Shown here: in pieces, positions 9,291-17,704 of the stretch
Layout: every line of letters begins with the position of its first letter
How positions within the stretch are numbered: position 1 is the stretch's first letter
DNA from: Ureibacillus massiliensis 4400831 = CIP 108448 = CCUG 49529
GTDB taxonomy: Bacteria; Bacillota; Bacilli; Bacillales_A; Planococcaceae
DNA: 45,652 nt
Assembly: GCF_000772965.1 (NCBI RefSeq)
Contig: NZ_JPVQ01000027.1
Span: forward strand, 1-45,652
Direction of reading: 5' to 3'
Translations under genes and position numbers: made by a program
Notes under the pieces: generated by a model
The model's input: the letters and a program-made list of their open reading frames with translations, nothing else
Databases searched by the model: none
Told to the model about the DNA's origin: nothing

Positions 9291-10487
9291 CTACCTCTTT
9301 GTATTTTGACAACATTCATCAATAAACTCAACGTATTTTTTGATAATAACATCCCATTCATAATGTTGGGAAACATACTTTTTTCCGTTTCCTCGCATAT
9401 TTTCAACGAGAGTAGTATTTGTGAGCATTGATTGAAGACCATCTTTAAATTCTTCATAGTTACGATATGAAAGTCCAGCTTGACTTCTTTCAACATGTCC
9501 ATTTAAAACTTCACATGATTTATTAACAAATACAGGAGCTCCAAAATTCATAGCTTCTAATGTAGCTATTGAAAAACTTTCAAATCTGGAAGGCATAATA
9601 AACGCTCTCGCATGTTCAAGTAGATATTTTTTTTCTTGTTCACTTACGAATCCAAGATAACTAATATTTTTTTGTTTGGGTATGTCCATTTGTAGCGAAC
9701 CTGTTAAATACAAGCGTAAATCTGATCCAGTGTCCTTAATAAAACGATTAAAATAATCAACTAGTTCGCCTATATTTTTTTCTGTATCGATTCTACCTAC
9801 ATAAACAACATAATCTTCACTTGCTGCCTTTTCTATTTTCGAATCGATCTCTGTAGTGGCTGTCAGTTGTTTAGTTTGATCGTCTATGCCCATGCCAATC
9901 ACACGATAATTTGATTGCAAGCCCGGAAATCGTTTAAAAACAAAGTCTTTTTCTTCTTCAGTTAAAAAAACGTGCCCCTGAGCAAGATGAAAAACCGTAT
10001 TAAACATAGAATAATAAATAGGTGGTTCATCATGAGCTGTTGGAATAAGAACAGACTTATGTGGTGCAATCTGTAAACCATAATAGCTGTTAAAATAGAG
10101 ATACGTAACAAAAATGATTAAGTCATAATTATCTTGATGATTCTCTAAATAGGCTAATAAATTTTTAGAATATGGGCCCTGTAGATTCATCCAAGTCACT
10201 TCATCAAGAACGGTCTTGTTTTTTTTCTTCTGCAAAAATTTAGTATAACGACCAAATAATCGATTTCTTTTTTTATCATTACGAAAACGGAGTACAGTGA
10301 CCCCATTTTCAACAGTCTTTCCTTCTGGATATTCATTCTTCCACGATTCATAACTTTTTGCACAGGTTGTAAGAATGTCTACGTTGTAAGTGTTAACAAG
10401 TCTTTCAGCTAGTTCACGACAATACGTTTCCGAGCCTCCTACGATTTCTTCACCATAACGTTGAATGACAAAAGCTATATTTTTCAT
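9291..10487 (-). CDS. GT4 glycosyltransferase
   Basis: GT4 enzyme of 398 residues. The true start is MKNIAFVIQRYGEE at 10487 with RBS GGTGAA; the frame opens at 10526 without an RBS. GGSETYCRELAERL is a typical GT4 N-terminal acceptor loop, YVGRIDTEKN starts the donor half, and ESFSIATLE is the E-x7-E motif. Downstream spacing is 4 bp. The upstream gap to the GtrA gene is 85 bp and holds an imperfect TCAAGA/TCTTGA dyad with no clear terminator tail. Confidence 0.83.
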   Translation of the reverse strand: MKNIAFVIQRYGEEIVGGSETYCRELAERLVNTYNVDILTTCAKSYESWKNEYPEGKTVENGVTVLRFRNDKKRNRLFGRYTKFLQKKKNKTVLDEVTWMNLQGPYSKNLLAYLENHQDNYDLIIFVTYLYFNSYYGLQIAPHKSVLIPTAHDEPPIYYSMFNTVFHLAQGHVFLTEEEKDFVFKRFPGLQSNYRVIGMGIDDQTKQLTATTEIDSKIEKAASEDYVVYVGRIDTEKNIGELVDYFNRFIKDTGSDLRLYLTGSLQMDIPKQKNISYLGFVSEQEKKYLLEHARAFIMPSRFESFSIATLEAMNFGAPVFVNKSCEVLNGHVERSQAGLSYRNYEEFKDGLQSMLTNTTLVENMRGNGKKYVSQHYEWDVIIKKYVEFIDECCQNTKR

Positions 10488-10572
10488 AAATTCACCACAA
10501 TCTAATGATAACTTAACATATATCAAGAATTAAAATACACTTTATATTATCTACTCTTGATGATATAACATA

Positions 10573-10932
10573 TCATCTCTTCAATATGTACTTTGATAAA
10601 AAAAATGTAATTGGCACTGAAATAATAATTACTATAATCGGTGCTAACACTTCATTTATTAAATTATTTCCAACCAATAAATTCAAAATAACTACATTTA
10701 ATAGATACTGAATACCATACACTAATGGATATTTTATAGCTTTCTTAAATGAAATATCCACCTTAAAAACATACTTTGTATTTAATAAAAAGGAAATTAT
10801 AATTCCTGATAAATATGAAATTAAATATGCAAGATTATAATTAAGAAATGGTAGCAGAATCAGATAACTAACATATGTTGATACAGTATTAAATATACCG
10901 ACAAATAGAAATCGTATAAATTCTTTATTCAT
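10573..10932 (-). CDS. GtrA/GtcA-family membrane protein (putative polyprenyl-phosphate sugar flippase)
   Basis: Small protein of 119 residues with four predicted transmembrane helices; FIRFLFVGIFNTVSTY and the SFLLNTKYVF loop are typical of the GtrA family. Members are thought to flip polyprenyl-phosphate-linked sugars across the membrane. ATG 10932 overlaps the stop of the upstream GT2 gene by 8 bp (ATGAATAA), so the pair should be translated together. An upstream in-frame start at 10974 would lie deep inside the GT2 gene and is not needed. GT2 plus GtrA is the same pair as CsbB/GtcA in Bacillus subtilis. Confidence 0.85.
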   Translation of the reverse strand: MNKEFIRFLFVGIFNTVSTYVSYLILLPFLNYNLAYLISYLSGIIISFLLNTKYVFKVDISFKKAIKYPLVYGIQYLLNVVILNLLVGNNLINEVLAPIIVIIISVPITFFLSKYILKR

Positions 10933-11854
10933 AAACCTTGTCAACAATGTACCCTGGTCTTTTCCTTGTTTCATCTAATATTCTCCATAAGTATTCCCCT
11001 ATGATTCCTAACATCATCATTATCATTCCGAGTAATAAAGTAATTAATGCAATAAGAGTTGTCCATCCTTGGACATTTATATTCCCCACAAAATAACTAA
11101 TTACTGTATACATTGCATATATAAAGCTCAATATCGCGACTACAAATCCCATTCCTGTCATAAATCGAATTGGTGCATAGGAAAAACTTACAAAAGAATC
11201 GACAAATAGTTTTATTTTTTTTGAAAATGTCCATCTTGATTTTCCATGTTCCCTGGCTTGACGAACATAGGGAATGGTTTCTTGCTCAAAACCTAATGAG
11301 AATATCAAACTCATGATATTCGTATTTTTTTCTTTAATTCTGTTAAGTTCTTCAACTACATGACGATCAATCAAGACAAAATCAAAACCACCTTTTGGAT
11401 AATCCTTAATTGCAAACTTATCCATTAGGTAATAATACGTATTGGAGAATAACTTTTGTGAGAACGACTCAATTCTATCTTCCCTTGTTGCCATAACAAT
11501 TTTCTTTCCATTTTCCCAACTAGTAATCATTCTCTCAAATAATTCCGGTGGGTCTTGAAGGTCAGCAGCAATAATACCAACACAATCACCAGTAACAAAT
11601 GTTAATCCAGCTTGAATAGCTTGCATAGAGCCATAGTTTTTACTTAACTTAATAACTTTTATTCTTGAATCATTTTTCTTTTCTTCCAATAATAATCTTA
11701 ATGAGTCATCTTTTGAACCATCATCCACAAACACAAATTCTAAATCATAATTAGGAAGTAAACTTGATAATGCTTGTAGTCTCGGTACAGTATGTGGAAT
11801 ATTCATCTCATTAAAATAAACAGGTATCAAAATAGAAAAAGTTTTCTTACTCAT
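10925..11854 (-). CDS. GT2 polyprenyl-phosphate glycosyltransferase (GtrB/CsbB type)
   Basis: GT-A glycosyltransferase of 309 residues that should charge undecaprenyl phosphate with a single sugar. ILIPVYFNE, the DDGSKDDS nucleotide-binding motif, and AADLQDPPE with its DxD-like acidic cluster are present. Two C-terminal transmembrane helices (about 230-255 and 262-290) match the GtrB/DPM1-like group. Its ATG overlaps the stop of the aminotransferase gene by 8 bp (ATGAGTAA), and its stop overlaps the GtrA start in the same way. With the YfhO-type protein at 17705-20401, all three parts of a CsbB-GtcA-YfhO-type extracellular glycosylation system are in this locus. Confidence 0.85.
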   Translation of the reverse strand: MSKKTFSILIPVYFNEMNIPHTVPRLQALSSLLPNYDLEFVFVDDGSKDDSLRLLLEEKKNDSRIKVIKLSKNYGSMQAIQAGLTFVTGDCVGIIAADLQDPPELFERMITSWENGKKIVMATREDRIESFSQKLFSNTYYYLMDKFAIKDYPKGGFDFVLIDRHVVEELNRIKEKNTNIMSLIFSLGFEQETIPYVRQAREHGKSRWTFSKKIKLFVDSFVSFSYAPIRFMTGMGFVVAILSFIYAMYTVISYFVGNINVQGWTTLIALITLLLGMIMMMLGIIGEYLWRILDETRKRPGYIVDKVYE

Positions 11855-12938
11855 ATTTATTAATTACCTCTACTACTTGTTTTACTTCATCTAATGTTAA
11901 TACCGGACTCATTGGTAAACTAAGAACTTCTTTATGAATTTTTTCCGATATCTCATAGGTTAAATGATTCCACTCAGCATACGCATCTTGTTTATGTGGA
12001 GGGATTGGATAGTGGATTAATGTTTGAATACCGTTAGCCAATAAATATTTCTGTAAACGATCTCTTTCTTCTGTTCTAACAACGAACAAATGCCAAACAT
12101 GATTTTGAATATCTGATTCTACTGAAGGTAGAACAATTTTCTTATTAGTTATATTGTTCAAATAATAAGTTGCGATTTCTCTTCTTTTACTATTTTCTTG
12201 ATCTAAAAAGTCTAGTTTTACAGTAAGCACAGCAGCATGAATTTCATCTAATCTACTATTAGTTCCTTTATAAAGATTTTCGTATTTTTTATGTGAGCCA
12301 TAATTTCTAAGTGCTACTAATTTTGTATATAATTCTTCATCATTCGTAGTGATGGCACCACCATCACCTAAAACACCTAAATTTTTACCAGGATAAAAAC
12401 TAAATCCAGCTGCATCACCTAGATTTCCTGCTCTTTTTCCTTTATAAAAGGCTCCATGTGCTTGAGCACAATCTTCAATCACTTTCAGATTATACTTTCT
12501 AGCGATTTCTAAAATAGGCGTCATGTCACAACTTTGACCATATAAATGAACTACCATAATAGCTTTAGTTTTTTCAGTAATATTACTTTCTATTTTTGTA
12601 GGGTCAAGATTATATGTATTAATATTCGGTTCAACTAAGACTGGAGTTGCTTCATTTGCAGAGATTGCTAGAACAGAAGCAATGTAGGTATTGGATGGAA
12701 CAATTACTTCATCCCCTTTACCAATTTCATAAGCCTTTACAATCAGTGAAAGTGCATCTAGACCATTCGCAACGCCAACACAATATTTTGTTCCACAGTA
12801 GGATGAAAATTTTTCTTCAAATTCATTTACTGATTTACCCAGAATATACCAACCACTATCAATCACTTGATTTATAACCGATTTCAACTCATCAGCATAT
12901 TGTGCATTAATTTCTTTAAGATCTAAAAAGGGAATCAT
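11847..12938 (-). CDS. fdtB: DegT/DnrJ/EryC1 aminotransferase, probably dTDP-3-keto-6-deoxyhexose 3-aminotransferase
   Basis: PLP-dependent sugar aminotransferase of 363 residues. The Schiff-base lysine is K185 in SFYPGKNLG, and EDCAQAHGA supplies the PLP-contacting aspartate (D156). The C-terminus has the usual HLFVVR and HYPIPPH segments of this family. It lies with rmlA, rmlB, a FdtA/QdtA-type ketoisomerase and a hexapeptide acyltransferase, which gives the assignment: amination at C3 to dTDP-3-amino-3,6-dideoxyhexose. Whether the product is galacto (Fuc3N, FdtB) or gluco (Qui3N, QdtB) cannot be read from sequence, so the symbol is provisional. RBS TAAGGAG precedes ATG 12938. A hairpin at 12979-12996 separates it from the ACP gene. 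Confidence 0.82.
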   Translation of the reverse strand: MIPFLDLKEINAQYADELKSVINQVIDSGWYILGKSVNEFEEKFSSYCGTKYCVGVANGLDALSLIVKAYEIGKGDEVIVPSNTYIASVLAISANEATPVLVEPNINTYNLDPTKIESNITEKTKAIMVVHLYGQSCDMTPILEIARKYNLKVIEDCAQAHGAFYKGKRAGNLGDAAGFSFYPGKNLGVLGDGGAITTNDEELYTKLVALRNYGSHKKYENLYKGTNSRLDEIHAAVLTVKLDFLDQENSKRREIATYYLNNITNKKIVLPSVESDIQNHVWHLFVVRTEERDRLQKYLLANGIQTLIHYPIPPHKQDAYAEWNHLTYEISEKIHKEVLSLPMSPVLTLDEVKQVVEVINKYE

Positions 12939-12978
12939 TAAACATAAACTCCTTAAAATTTATTGGATAAAAAGTACA

Positions 12979-12996
12979 AGTGCCTTTTCAGGCACT
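12979..12996 (-). terminator. Terminator-like hairpin between the ACP gene and fdtB
   Basis: AGTGCCT (12979-12985) pairs with AGGCACT (12990-12996) with a four-base loop. Minus-strand exit is TGTACTTTTTATCC, a weak T tract starting five bases off the stem. It lies 30 bp past the ACP stop inside the operon, so it may only reduce read-through or protect mRNA ends. Confidence 0.5.
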
Positions 12997-13025
12997 GTAT
13001 AATTCAATATCAAATTTACTTTACC

Positions 13026-13259
13026 CTAGTCTTGTAATTTTTCCTTAACTAATTCTACTAAGTCTGAAAATTTTACAGACTCCCGTAAATTCTGATCACT
13101 AACTTTAATGCCTAGTTCATCTTCACATAGTGCTAAAAAAGCTGCTTGAGATAGTGAATCCCAATCCTCTAACTCATCCAGAACTGTCTCTAATGTAATA
13201 ACTCCTGGATCAACCATCACTATATTTTCGAAGTTTTCAATAAATTCCTTTAATGTCAT
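13026..13259 (-). CDS. Acyl carrier protein dedicated to the amino-sugar cluster
   Basis: 77-residue acidic ACP. Serine 35 in EDWDSLSQ is the expected phosphopantetheine site (the DSL motif). The helical pattern and length match free-standing ACPs, but it is clearly not the housekeeping AcpP (which has DSLDTVE). ATG 13259, with RBS AAAGGAGAG, overlaps the end of the ketoacyl-ACP synthase gene by 23 bp, so the pair is translationally coupled. It probably carries the acyl group made or moved by that enzyme and used by the hexapeptide acyltransferase on the 3-amino sugar. That link is inference. Confidence 0.85.
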   Translation of the reverse strand: MTLKEFIENFENIVMVDPGVITLETVLDELEDWDSLSQAAFLALCEDELGIKVSDQNLRESVKFSDLVELVKEKLQD

Positions 13260-14271
13260 TTAGATTCTCTCCTTTTGGATTCCATATTATTGAATTAGCA
13301 AACCAAGAATAGCCCACGCCAAAACCTACCAGCATGATATTATCACCAACTTTAATCTTACCTTCTTCAAAATCTCTATATAAGGCAATTGGTATAGTAG
13401 ATGAAACCGTATTCCCACAATCAGCAAGTTGTACAGAGAACTTTTCCTTCGGTATTCCTAATTTTCTTCTTAATGTTTCCATCATATACTCATTTGCTTG
13501 GTGGAATATGAAGTAATCATAGTCTTCTAGTTTTTGATTATTTTTACTTAATAAATCTTCAATTGCTCTTGGAATCTCTCTGACTGCAAAATTGAAAATT
13601 TCTTTACCATTCATATATAAATTTTTACGAGTTCTTACATTACCACGACTATCTTCAGTTTCTTCAAATGAAGTGTTACTAATCGGTTCTTTGAGCCCAC
13701 CAGCAGGAACAATTAGATTTTCTGCTCCACTTCCATCTGTTCCAAAAACGATTGAACCAATACATTCCTTTTCGAGATAATCTGCTCCAGTAATTAAAGT
13801 TGCAGATGCACCATCTCCAAACAACGGTTTAACTGTTCCATCCAATGGATTAATATATTTACTGTAAGTATCCGCTGTAAGTAATAATACATTTTTCGCA
13901 ATTCCTGTTTCTATAAATCCTTTAGCCATTGATAAACCATAGCCATATCCCGAACAACCTAAATTGTAATCAAATGCACCAACTGACTTTTTAAGACCCA
14001 ATCGATCTTGTATTATACATGCTGTAGTAGGTAAAAAATAATCTGGTGATTGAGTGCAGTAAATCAACATATCTATTTCATCTTTATTGCATAAATTTTT
14101 AGAGAATAATTCTTCCGCTGCATAGTATGCCAAATCAGATGCAAATTCATTCTCATTGGTTACATGTTTACTAAATATACCAATTTTTTTGGTCATTCGA
14201 TCGTTACTATCATTGGATACAATTTCTGAAGGTAGATAATAAGTAATTGCTTTGATATAGGACTTTATCAT
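13237..14271 (-). CDS. Ketoacyl-ACP synthase III (FabH-like) in the amino-sugar cluster
   Basis: Thiolase-fold enzyme of 344 residues. The full KAS III catalytic triad is visible: C106 in NLGCSGYGYGLS, H257 in FHQAN and N287 in DCGNTVSST. FGDGASATLI and GFGVGYSWFA complete the family pattern. It should therefore be an active condensing enzyme or a thiolase-fold acyl transferase, not a decayed homologue. RBS AGAGGAG precedes ATG 14271. It sits between the acyltransferase and the ACP gene within the dTDP-3-aminohexose cassette, so its likely job is to supply an acyl-ACP (for example a 3-oxoacyl or derived group) for N-acylation of the sugar. No reductase or dehydratase is nearby, so housekeeping enzymes would be needed for any reduced product. 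Confidence 0.85.
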   Translation of the reverse strand: MIKSYIKAITYYLPSEIVSNDSNDRMTKKIGIFSKHVTNENEFASDLAYYAAEELFSKNLCNKDEIDMLIYCTQSPDYFLPTTACIIQDRLGLKKSVGAFDYNLGCSGYGYGLSMAKGFIETGIAKNVLLLTADTYSKYINPLDGTVKPLFGDGASATLITGADYLEKECIGSIVFGTDGSGAENLIVPAGGLKEPISNTSFEETEDSRGNVRTRKNLYMNGKEIFNFAVREIPRAIEDLLSKNNQKLEDYDYFIFHQANEYMMETLRRKLGIPKEKFSVQLADCGNTVSSTIPIALYRDFEEGKIKVGDNIMLVGFGVGYSWFANSIIWNPKGENLNDIKGIY

Positions 14272-14288
14272 TTTATTGAACTCCTCTC

Positions 14289-14978
14289 TTATTCGTTTAA
14301 ATCCCTTCTTAAGTTACTTGGTACTTTTGAAATAACTTTTGCAGGATTACCTGCAACAATTACACCTGAGGGAACATCTTTCTTTACTACACTACCTGCA
14401 GCAACGATACTTCCTCTCCCTATTTTAACATTAGGAAGAATAGTTGCACCTACACCAATTGATACAAAATCCTCAATCACAGCGCCCTGTACATCGTCAT
14501 TAAAACCGTTACGGCCAAATAAATTATCATTAGCCATACTTACCCCAACACTAATAAAGACATGGTCTCCAATTTTCACACGGCCTGTAATATGTGTGTT
14601 ATCCATTATTCTAGTATGATCACCTATCTCAACATCTGAATTGATAGTAACCTGTCTACTAATCAATACACTATCACCAATTTTGACATTAGATAAAATA
14701 GACGCATGATCTCCAATAAGACAATCTTTACCCATTTTTACACCTTTGTAAATAACTGCATGTGCGGAAATAGAAACATCATCACCAATTTTGACATAAT
14801 CTCGTTCTTTTTCTTTTCTAACCATTGCCTTTGTTGGAGCTAGAGAACGCCCTATAACAGCATGTTCTCCGATGACAACGTTATTTCCAATAACACATCC
14901 ATCATATACTATAGAGAATGGCGCAATTATTAAGTTTTCTCCAATATCTTGTGTAAATATCATAGAATGCTCAGTCAT
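14289..14978 (-). CDS. fdtC: Hexapeptide-repeat sugar N-acyltransferase (FdtC-like)
   Basis: 229-residue left-handed beta-helix transferase with many isoleucine/valine hexapeptide turns (VIGNNVVIGEHAVIG, VKIGDDVSIS, VEIGDHTRI and others) and a C-terminal AAGSVVKKDVPSGVIVAGNPAKVI. It is expected to acylate the 3-amino group of the dTDP-sugar. In the Aneurinibacillus pathway FdtC uses acetyl-CoA. Here a KAS III and an ACP directly follow it, so an acyl-ACP donor is possible. RBS GAGGTGAATT precedes ATG 14978. The gene is 8 bp from the ketoisomerase gene and 17 bp from the KAS III gene. The acyl donor is not shown, so the symbol is tentative. Confidence 0.78.
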   Translation of the reverse strand: MTEHSMIFTQDIGENLIIAPFSIVYDGCVIGNNVVIGEHAVIGRSLAPTKAMVRKEKERDYVKIGDDVSISAHAVIYKGVKMGKDCLIGDHASILSNVKIGDSVLISRQVTINSDVEIGDHTRIMDNTHITGRVKIGDHVFISVGVSMANDNLFGRNGFNDDVQGAVIEDFVSIGVGATILPNVKIGRGSIVAAGSVVKKDVPSGVIVAGNPAKVISKVPSNLRRDLNE

Positions 14979-14986
14979 AATTCACC

Positions 14987-15409
14987 TCATAATAATAAAT
15001 ATTGTTTATTTCCATAAACAGATACAAACTCATCATAATCTCTAATATAATCATTACTATCGTAATGTTCAGAAGCTAAAACAAGTAAAACACAATCATC
15101 TGAGAAATCATACATCTCATGCCAATCATTTGGTTCTAATATTAAAACTTTATTTGGTGAATCTAGTATAACCTCTTCTTTTCTTATAGTATTATCTAAA
15201 AATACTTTACAAGTTCCAGATACGCTTACTAATGCTTGTCTAGTTTTGTAATGAGCATGAAATCCTCTTCTGATATTTTCTTTTGTGCTGAAAATATAAA
15301 ACACTCTTCTAATTTCAAATGGTATTTGTTTATTACTTTCAATTACAGACAATGAGCCACGTTCATCAGATAGGCTATTTATTTGAATAATTTGACTTTT
15401 AACAGACAT
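14987..15409 (-). CDS. fdtA: dTDP-4-keto-6-deoxyglucose 3,4-ketoisomerase (FdtA/QdtA type cupin)
   Basis: 140-residue WxcM-like cupin that moves the keto group from C4 to C3 of the RmlB product. The RGFHAHYKTRQ block carries the paired histidines (H51, H53), which correspond to the catalytic pair of characterised FdtA. LEPNDWHEMYDFSDDCVLLVLAS is the second conserved cupin strand region. FdtA (galacto product) and QdtA (gluco product) differ by very few residues, so the stereochemistry is undecided. RBS TAGGAGAG precedes ATG 15409. It starts the ketoisomerase-acyltransferase-KAS III-ACP-aminotransferase run and is 143 bp from rmlB. Confidence 0.85.
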   Translation of the reverse strand: MSVKSQIIQINSLSDERGSLSVIESNKQIPFEIRRVFYIFSTKENIRRGFHAHYKTRQALVSVSGTCKVFLDNTIRKEEVILDSPNKVLILEPNDWHEMYDFSDDCVLLVLASEHYDSNDYIRDYDEFVSVYGNKQYLLL

Positions 15410-15502
15410 ATTTTTCTCTCCTAAAGTTCTTTTCTGAGGATAAAATAGAAATCAGCTTATCCTTATAAACGGTATAATATATCATAATTCATCTACTTGA
15501 TT

Positions 15503-15522
15503 CCAAAACAATGCTGTTTTGG
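15503..15522. other. Perfect 8-bp stem-loop between rmlB and fdtA
   Basis: CCAAAACA (15503-15510), loop ATGC, TGTTTTGG (15515-15522). The 143-bp gap also holds a 7-bp AGGATAA/TTATCCT dyad around 15433-15465. Neither is followed by a T tract on the minus strand, so this is not a standard terminator. It could be an mRNA processing or stability element, or a weak plus-strand terminator. Confidence 0.4.
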
Positions 15523-15552
15523 GTTTTAAAAAATCATAAACTTAAATTACAA

Positions 15553-16563
15553 CTACATATACTTATGGATATACCAATCAATTGTCTTTATTATGCCTGT
15601 TTCAAATGTTTCTTTTGCTTGCCACCCTAAATCACTCTCTAATTTTGATGCATCAATAGCATATCTGAAGTCATGTCCAGGACGGTCTGTTACAAATTGA
15701 ATCAACTCTTTATAACTTTTCTCGCTCGGTACTTTCTTATCTAAATATTCACAAACTGCATATGCTATTTCAAGTGTAGTACGTTCATTGTGTCCACCAA
15801 TTAGATAAGTTTCACCTGCTTTCGCTTTATGAAAAACAAGATCAATTGCGTTACAATGATCCTCAACAAATAACCAATCTCGAATATTATTTCCATCTCC
15901 ATAAATAGGTAATGGTTCACCGTGCAAAGCTTTTCGAATTAAAGTTGGTATAAGTTTCTCATCATGTTGTTTAGGTCCATAATTATTTGAGCAATTTGTC
16001 GTTACAACATTCATTCCAAATGTATGATAATAACTTCTAACTAGCATATCAGAACCCGCTTTACTTGCACTATATGGACTATTTGGTGCATAAGGGGTTT
16101 GCTCTGTAAAGTAACCAATTTCACCTAATGTTCCATATACTTCGTCAGTAGAAATATGATAAAATCGAGATCCTTGGTACTTTTCTTTGTAAAGAAAAGG
16201 GGCATCCATCCAATGCTGTTTTGCTATGTCTAATAGGTTTAAAGTTCCAATCACATTTGTTTCTGCAAAGATTGCTGGGTCCTTAATAGAATTATCTACA
16301 TGTGATTCTGCCGCAAAATGTATGATATGTTGGATATCGTATTTGTCAAAAAGACTCATTAAAAAAAATCTGTCTCGAATATCCCCTTTTTCAAATGAGT
16401 AATTTTGGCAATTTTCCACTTCATGTAAATTGGATAAATCTCCAGCATATGTAAGTAAGTCCAAGTTAATAATATGATAATTAGAGTATTTTTTAATAAA
16501 ATATTCAATAAAATTTGAACCAATAAAACCTGCTCCACCTGTAATTAAAATAGTTTTATCCAA
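15553..16563 (-). CDS. rmlB: dTDP-glucose 4,6-dehydratase
   Basis: NAD-dependent extended SDR of 336 residues that turns dTDP-glucose into dTDP-4-keto-6-deoxyglucose. It has TGGAGFIGSNF at the N-terminus, HISTDEVYG (catalytic Asp-Glu), YSASKAGSD (YxxxK) and the family block NNYGPKQ..EKLIPT. The start is TTG 16563 with RBS AGGTG; no ATG is nearby. It lies 2 bp from the rmlA stop, so they are co-transcribed. No rmlC or rmlD is in the window, so the product is probably committed to the 3-aminosugar branch here rather than to L-rhamnose. Confidence 0.92.
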   Translation of the reverse strand: MDKTILITGGAGFIGSNFIEYFIKKYSNYHIINLDLLTYAGDLSNLHEVENCQNYSFEKGDIRDRFFLMSLFDKYDIQHIIHFAAESHVDNSIKDPAIFAETNVIGTLNLLDIAKQHWMDAPFLYKEKYQGSRFYHISTDEVYGTLGEIGYFTEQTPYAPNSPYSASKAGSDMLVRSYYHTFGMNVVTTNCSNNYGPKQHDEKLIPTLIRKALHGEPLPIYGDGNNIRDWLFVEDHCNAIDLVFHKAKAGETYLIGGHNERTTLEIAYAVCEYLDKKVPSEKSYKELIQFVTDRPGHDFRYAIDASKLESDLGWQAKETFETGIIKTIDWYIHKYM

Positions 16564-16565
16564 AA

Positions 16566-17465
16566 TTAAACACCTACCAAACTTAAAGTTTCATGTTTAG
16601 TCTCATTAGCTATATCAATTAAATATTGTCCATAATTATTTTTCTTTAACGGATCTGCCAATACCAATAATTGATTTCTAGTTATATAATTCATTCGGTA
16701 TGCGATTTCTTCTAAACATGCAACTTTAAATCCTTGTCTTTTTTCAACCGTTTCTACAAACTGAGAAGCCTGTAGTAAAGAATCGTGTGTGCCTGTATCT
16801 AGCCATGCAAAGCCTCTTCCCAATAGCTCTACCTTTAATTTTTTTCTTTTTAAGTATTCGCTATTGATATCTGTAATTTCTAGCTCACCTCTTGCTGAAG
16901 GTTTAATTTCTTTAGCGATTTGAATTACATCATTATCATAAAAATAGAGACCAGTAACAGCAAATTCAGATTTTGGATTTATTGGTTTTTCTTCAATTGA
17001 AATAGCATTTAATTGAGTATCGAATTCGACTACTCCAAATCTTTCAGGATCTTTGACACGATATCCAAATATAGTTGCGCCATCCTTCCTTTGAGCAACA
17101 TTTTGTAATAGGTCTGTAAAACCTTGCCCGAAGAACACGTTGTCTCCTAATATTAAAGCAACACCGTCATTTCCTATAAACTTTTCACCGATAATAAAAG
17201 CTTCAGCTAATCCATTTGGTTCTGCTTGTACTTCATATTCGATTGAGATTCCAATTTCACTACCATCACCTAATAATTGTTTATACATAGGTAAGTCTCT
17301 AAAGGTAGAAATTATAAGAATTTCTCTAATACCTGATAACATTAAAACTGATAATGGATAATAAATCATTGGTTTATCATAAATTGGAAGTAATTGTTTA
17401 GATATTGTTTTTGTTAATGGATATAATCGGGTTCCACTACCACCTGCTAATATTATACCTTTCAT
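16566..17465 (-). CDS. rmlA: Glucose-1-phosphate thymidylyltransferase
   Basis: Makes dTDP-glucose from dTTP and glucose-1-phosphate. The 299-residue length fits the family. Signature [34 protein letters not shown]-type N-terminus, ILGDNVFFG (metal-binding aspartate), [16 protein letters not shown], and [15 protein letters not shown] near the C-terminus. Strong RBS AAAGGAG precedes ATG 17465. A decayed copy of a similar N-terminus lies just upstream at 17556-17684. Confidence 0.93.
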   Translation of the reverse strand: MKGIILAGGSGTRLYPLTKTISKQLLPIYDKPMIYYPLSVLMLSGIREILIISTFRDLPMYKQLLGDGSEIGISIEYEVQAEPNGLAEAFIIGEKFIGNDGVALILGDNVFFGQGFTDLLQNVAQRKDGATIFGYRVKDPERFGVVEFDTQLNAISIEEKPINPKSEFAVTGLYFYDNDVIQIAKEIKPSARGELEITDINSEYLKRKKLKVELLGRGFAWLDTGTHDSLLQASQFVETVEKRQGFKVACLEEIAYRMNYITRNQLLVLADPLKKNNYGQYLIDIANETKHETLSLVGV

Positions 17466-17555
17466 ATAAATCTCCTTTATTCATTCTATAAGAACGAACT
17501 AATTTTTGTTTACGAAAATAAAGATACTCTCTTTTTATTTCTTCCATCCATAAGT

Positions 17556-17684
17556 TTATTTGAAACCTAACATCATTGGATCCTTTAGAACAAGTACAGT
17601 TTTTTCATTTAGTTCTACTATATTTTGATTTTGTAGAGGATATAGCCTTATACCACATCCTCCTACTAAAATCCCCTAACCCAT
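17556..17684 (-). pseudogene. Remnant of a nucleotidyltransferase (rmlA-like) N-terminus
   Basis: Minus-strand translation from ATG 17684 reads M-G-stop and then GILVGGCGIRLYPL, followed by a degenerate stretch containing LKDPMM and a stop at 17556. GI(I/L)xGGxGxRLYPL is the diagnostic start of RmlA-type enzymes, and KDPMM resembles the DKPMI of the same region. The fragment is about 40 codons, has a stop at codon 2 and lacks the rest of the enzyme. It sits 90 bp upstream of the intact rmlA, where it forms part of a 239-bp leader region. Confidence 0.65.
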
Positions 17685-17704
17685 CTCAATCTTATATTAT
17701 ATAT

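Noticed and set aside
9287-9502. Extended N-terminus of the glycosyltransferase at 8213-9286
   Set aside because: The extra 72 codons overlap the upstream gene, lack family similarity, and the internal ATG has a good ribosome binding site.
15553-17465. dTDP-L-rhamnose operon
   Set aside because: Only rmlA and rmlB are present. rmlC and rmlD are missing and the FdtA-type ketoisomerase follows instead.
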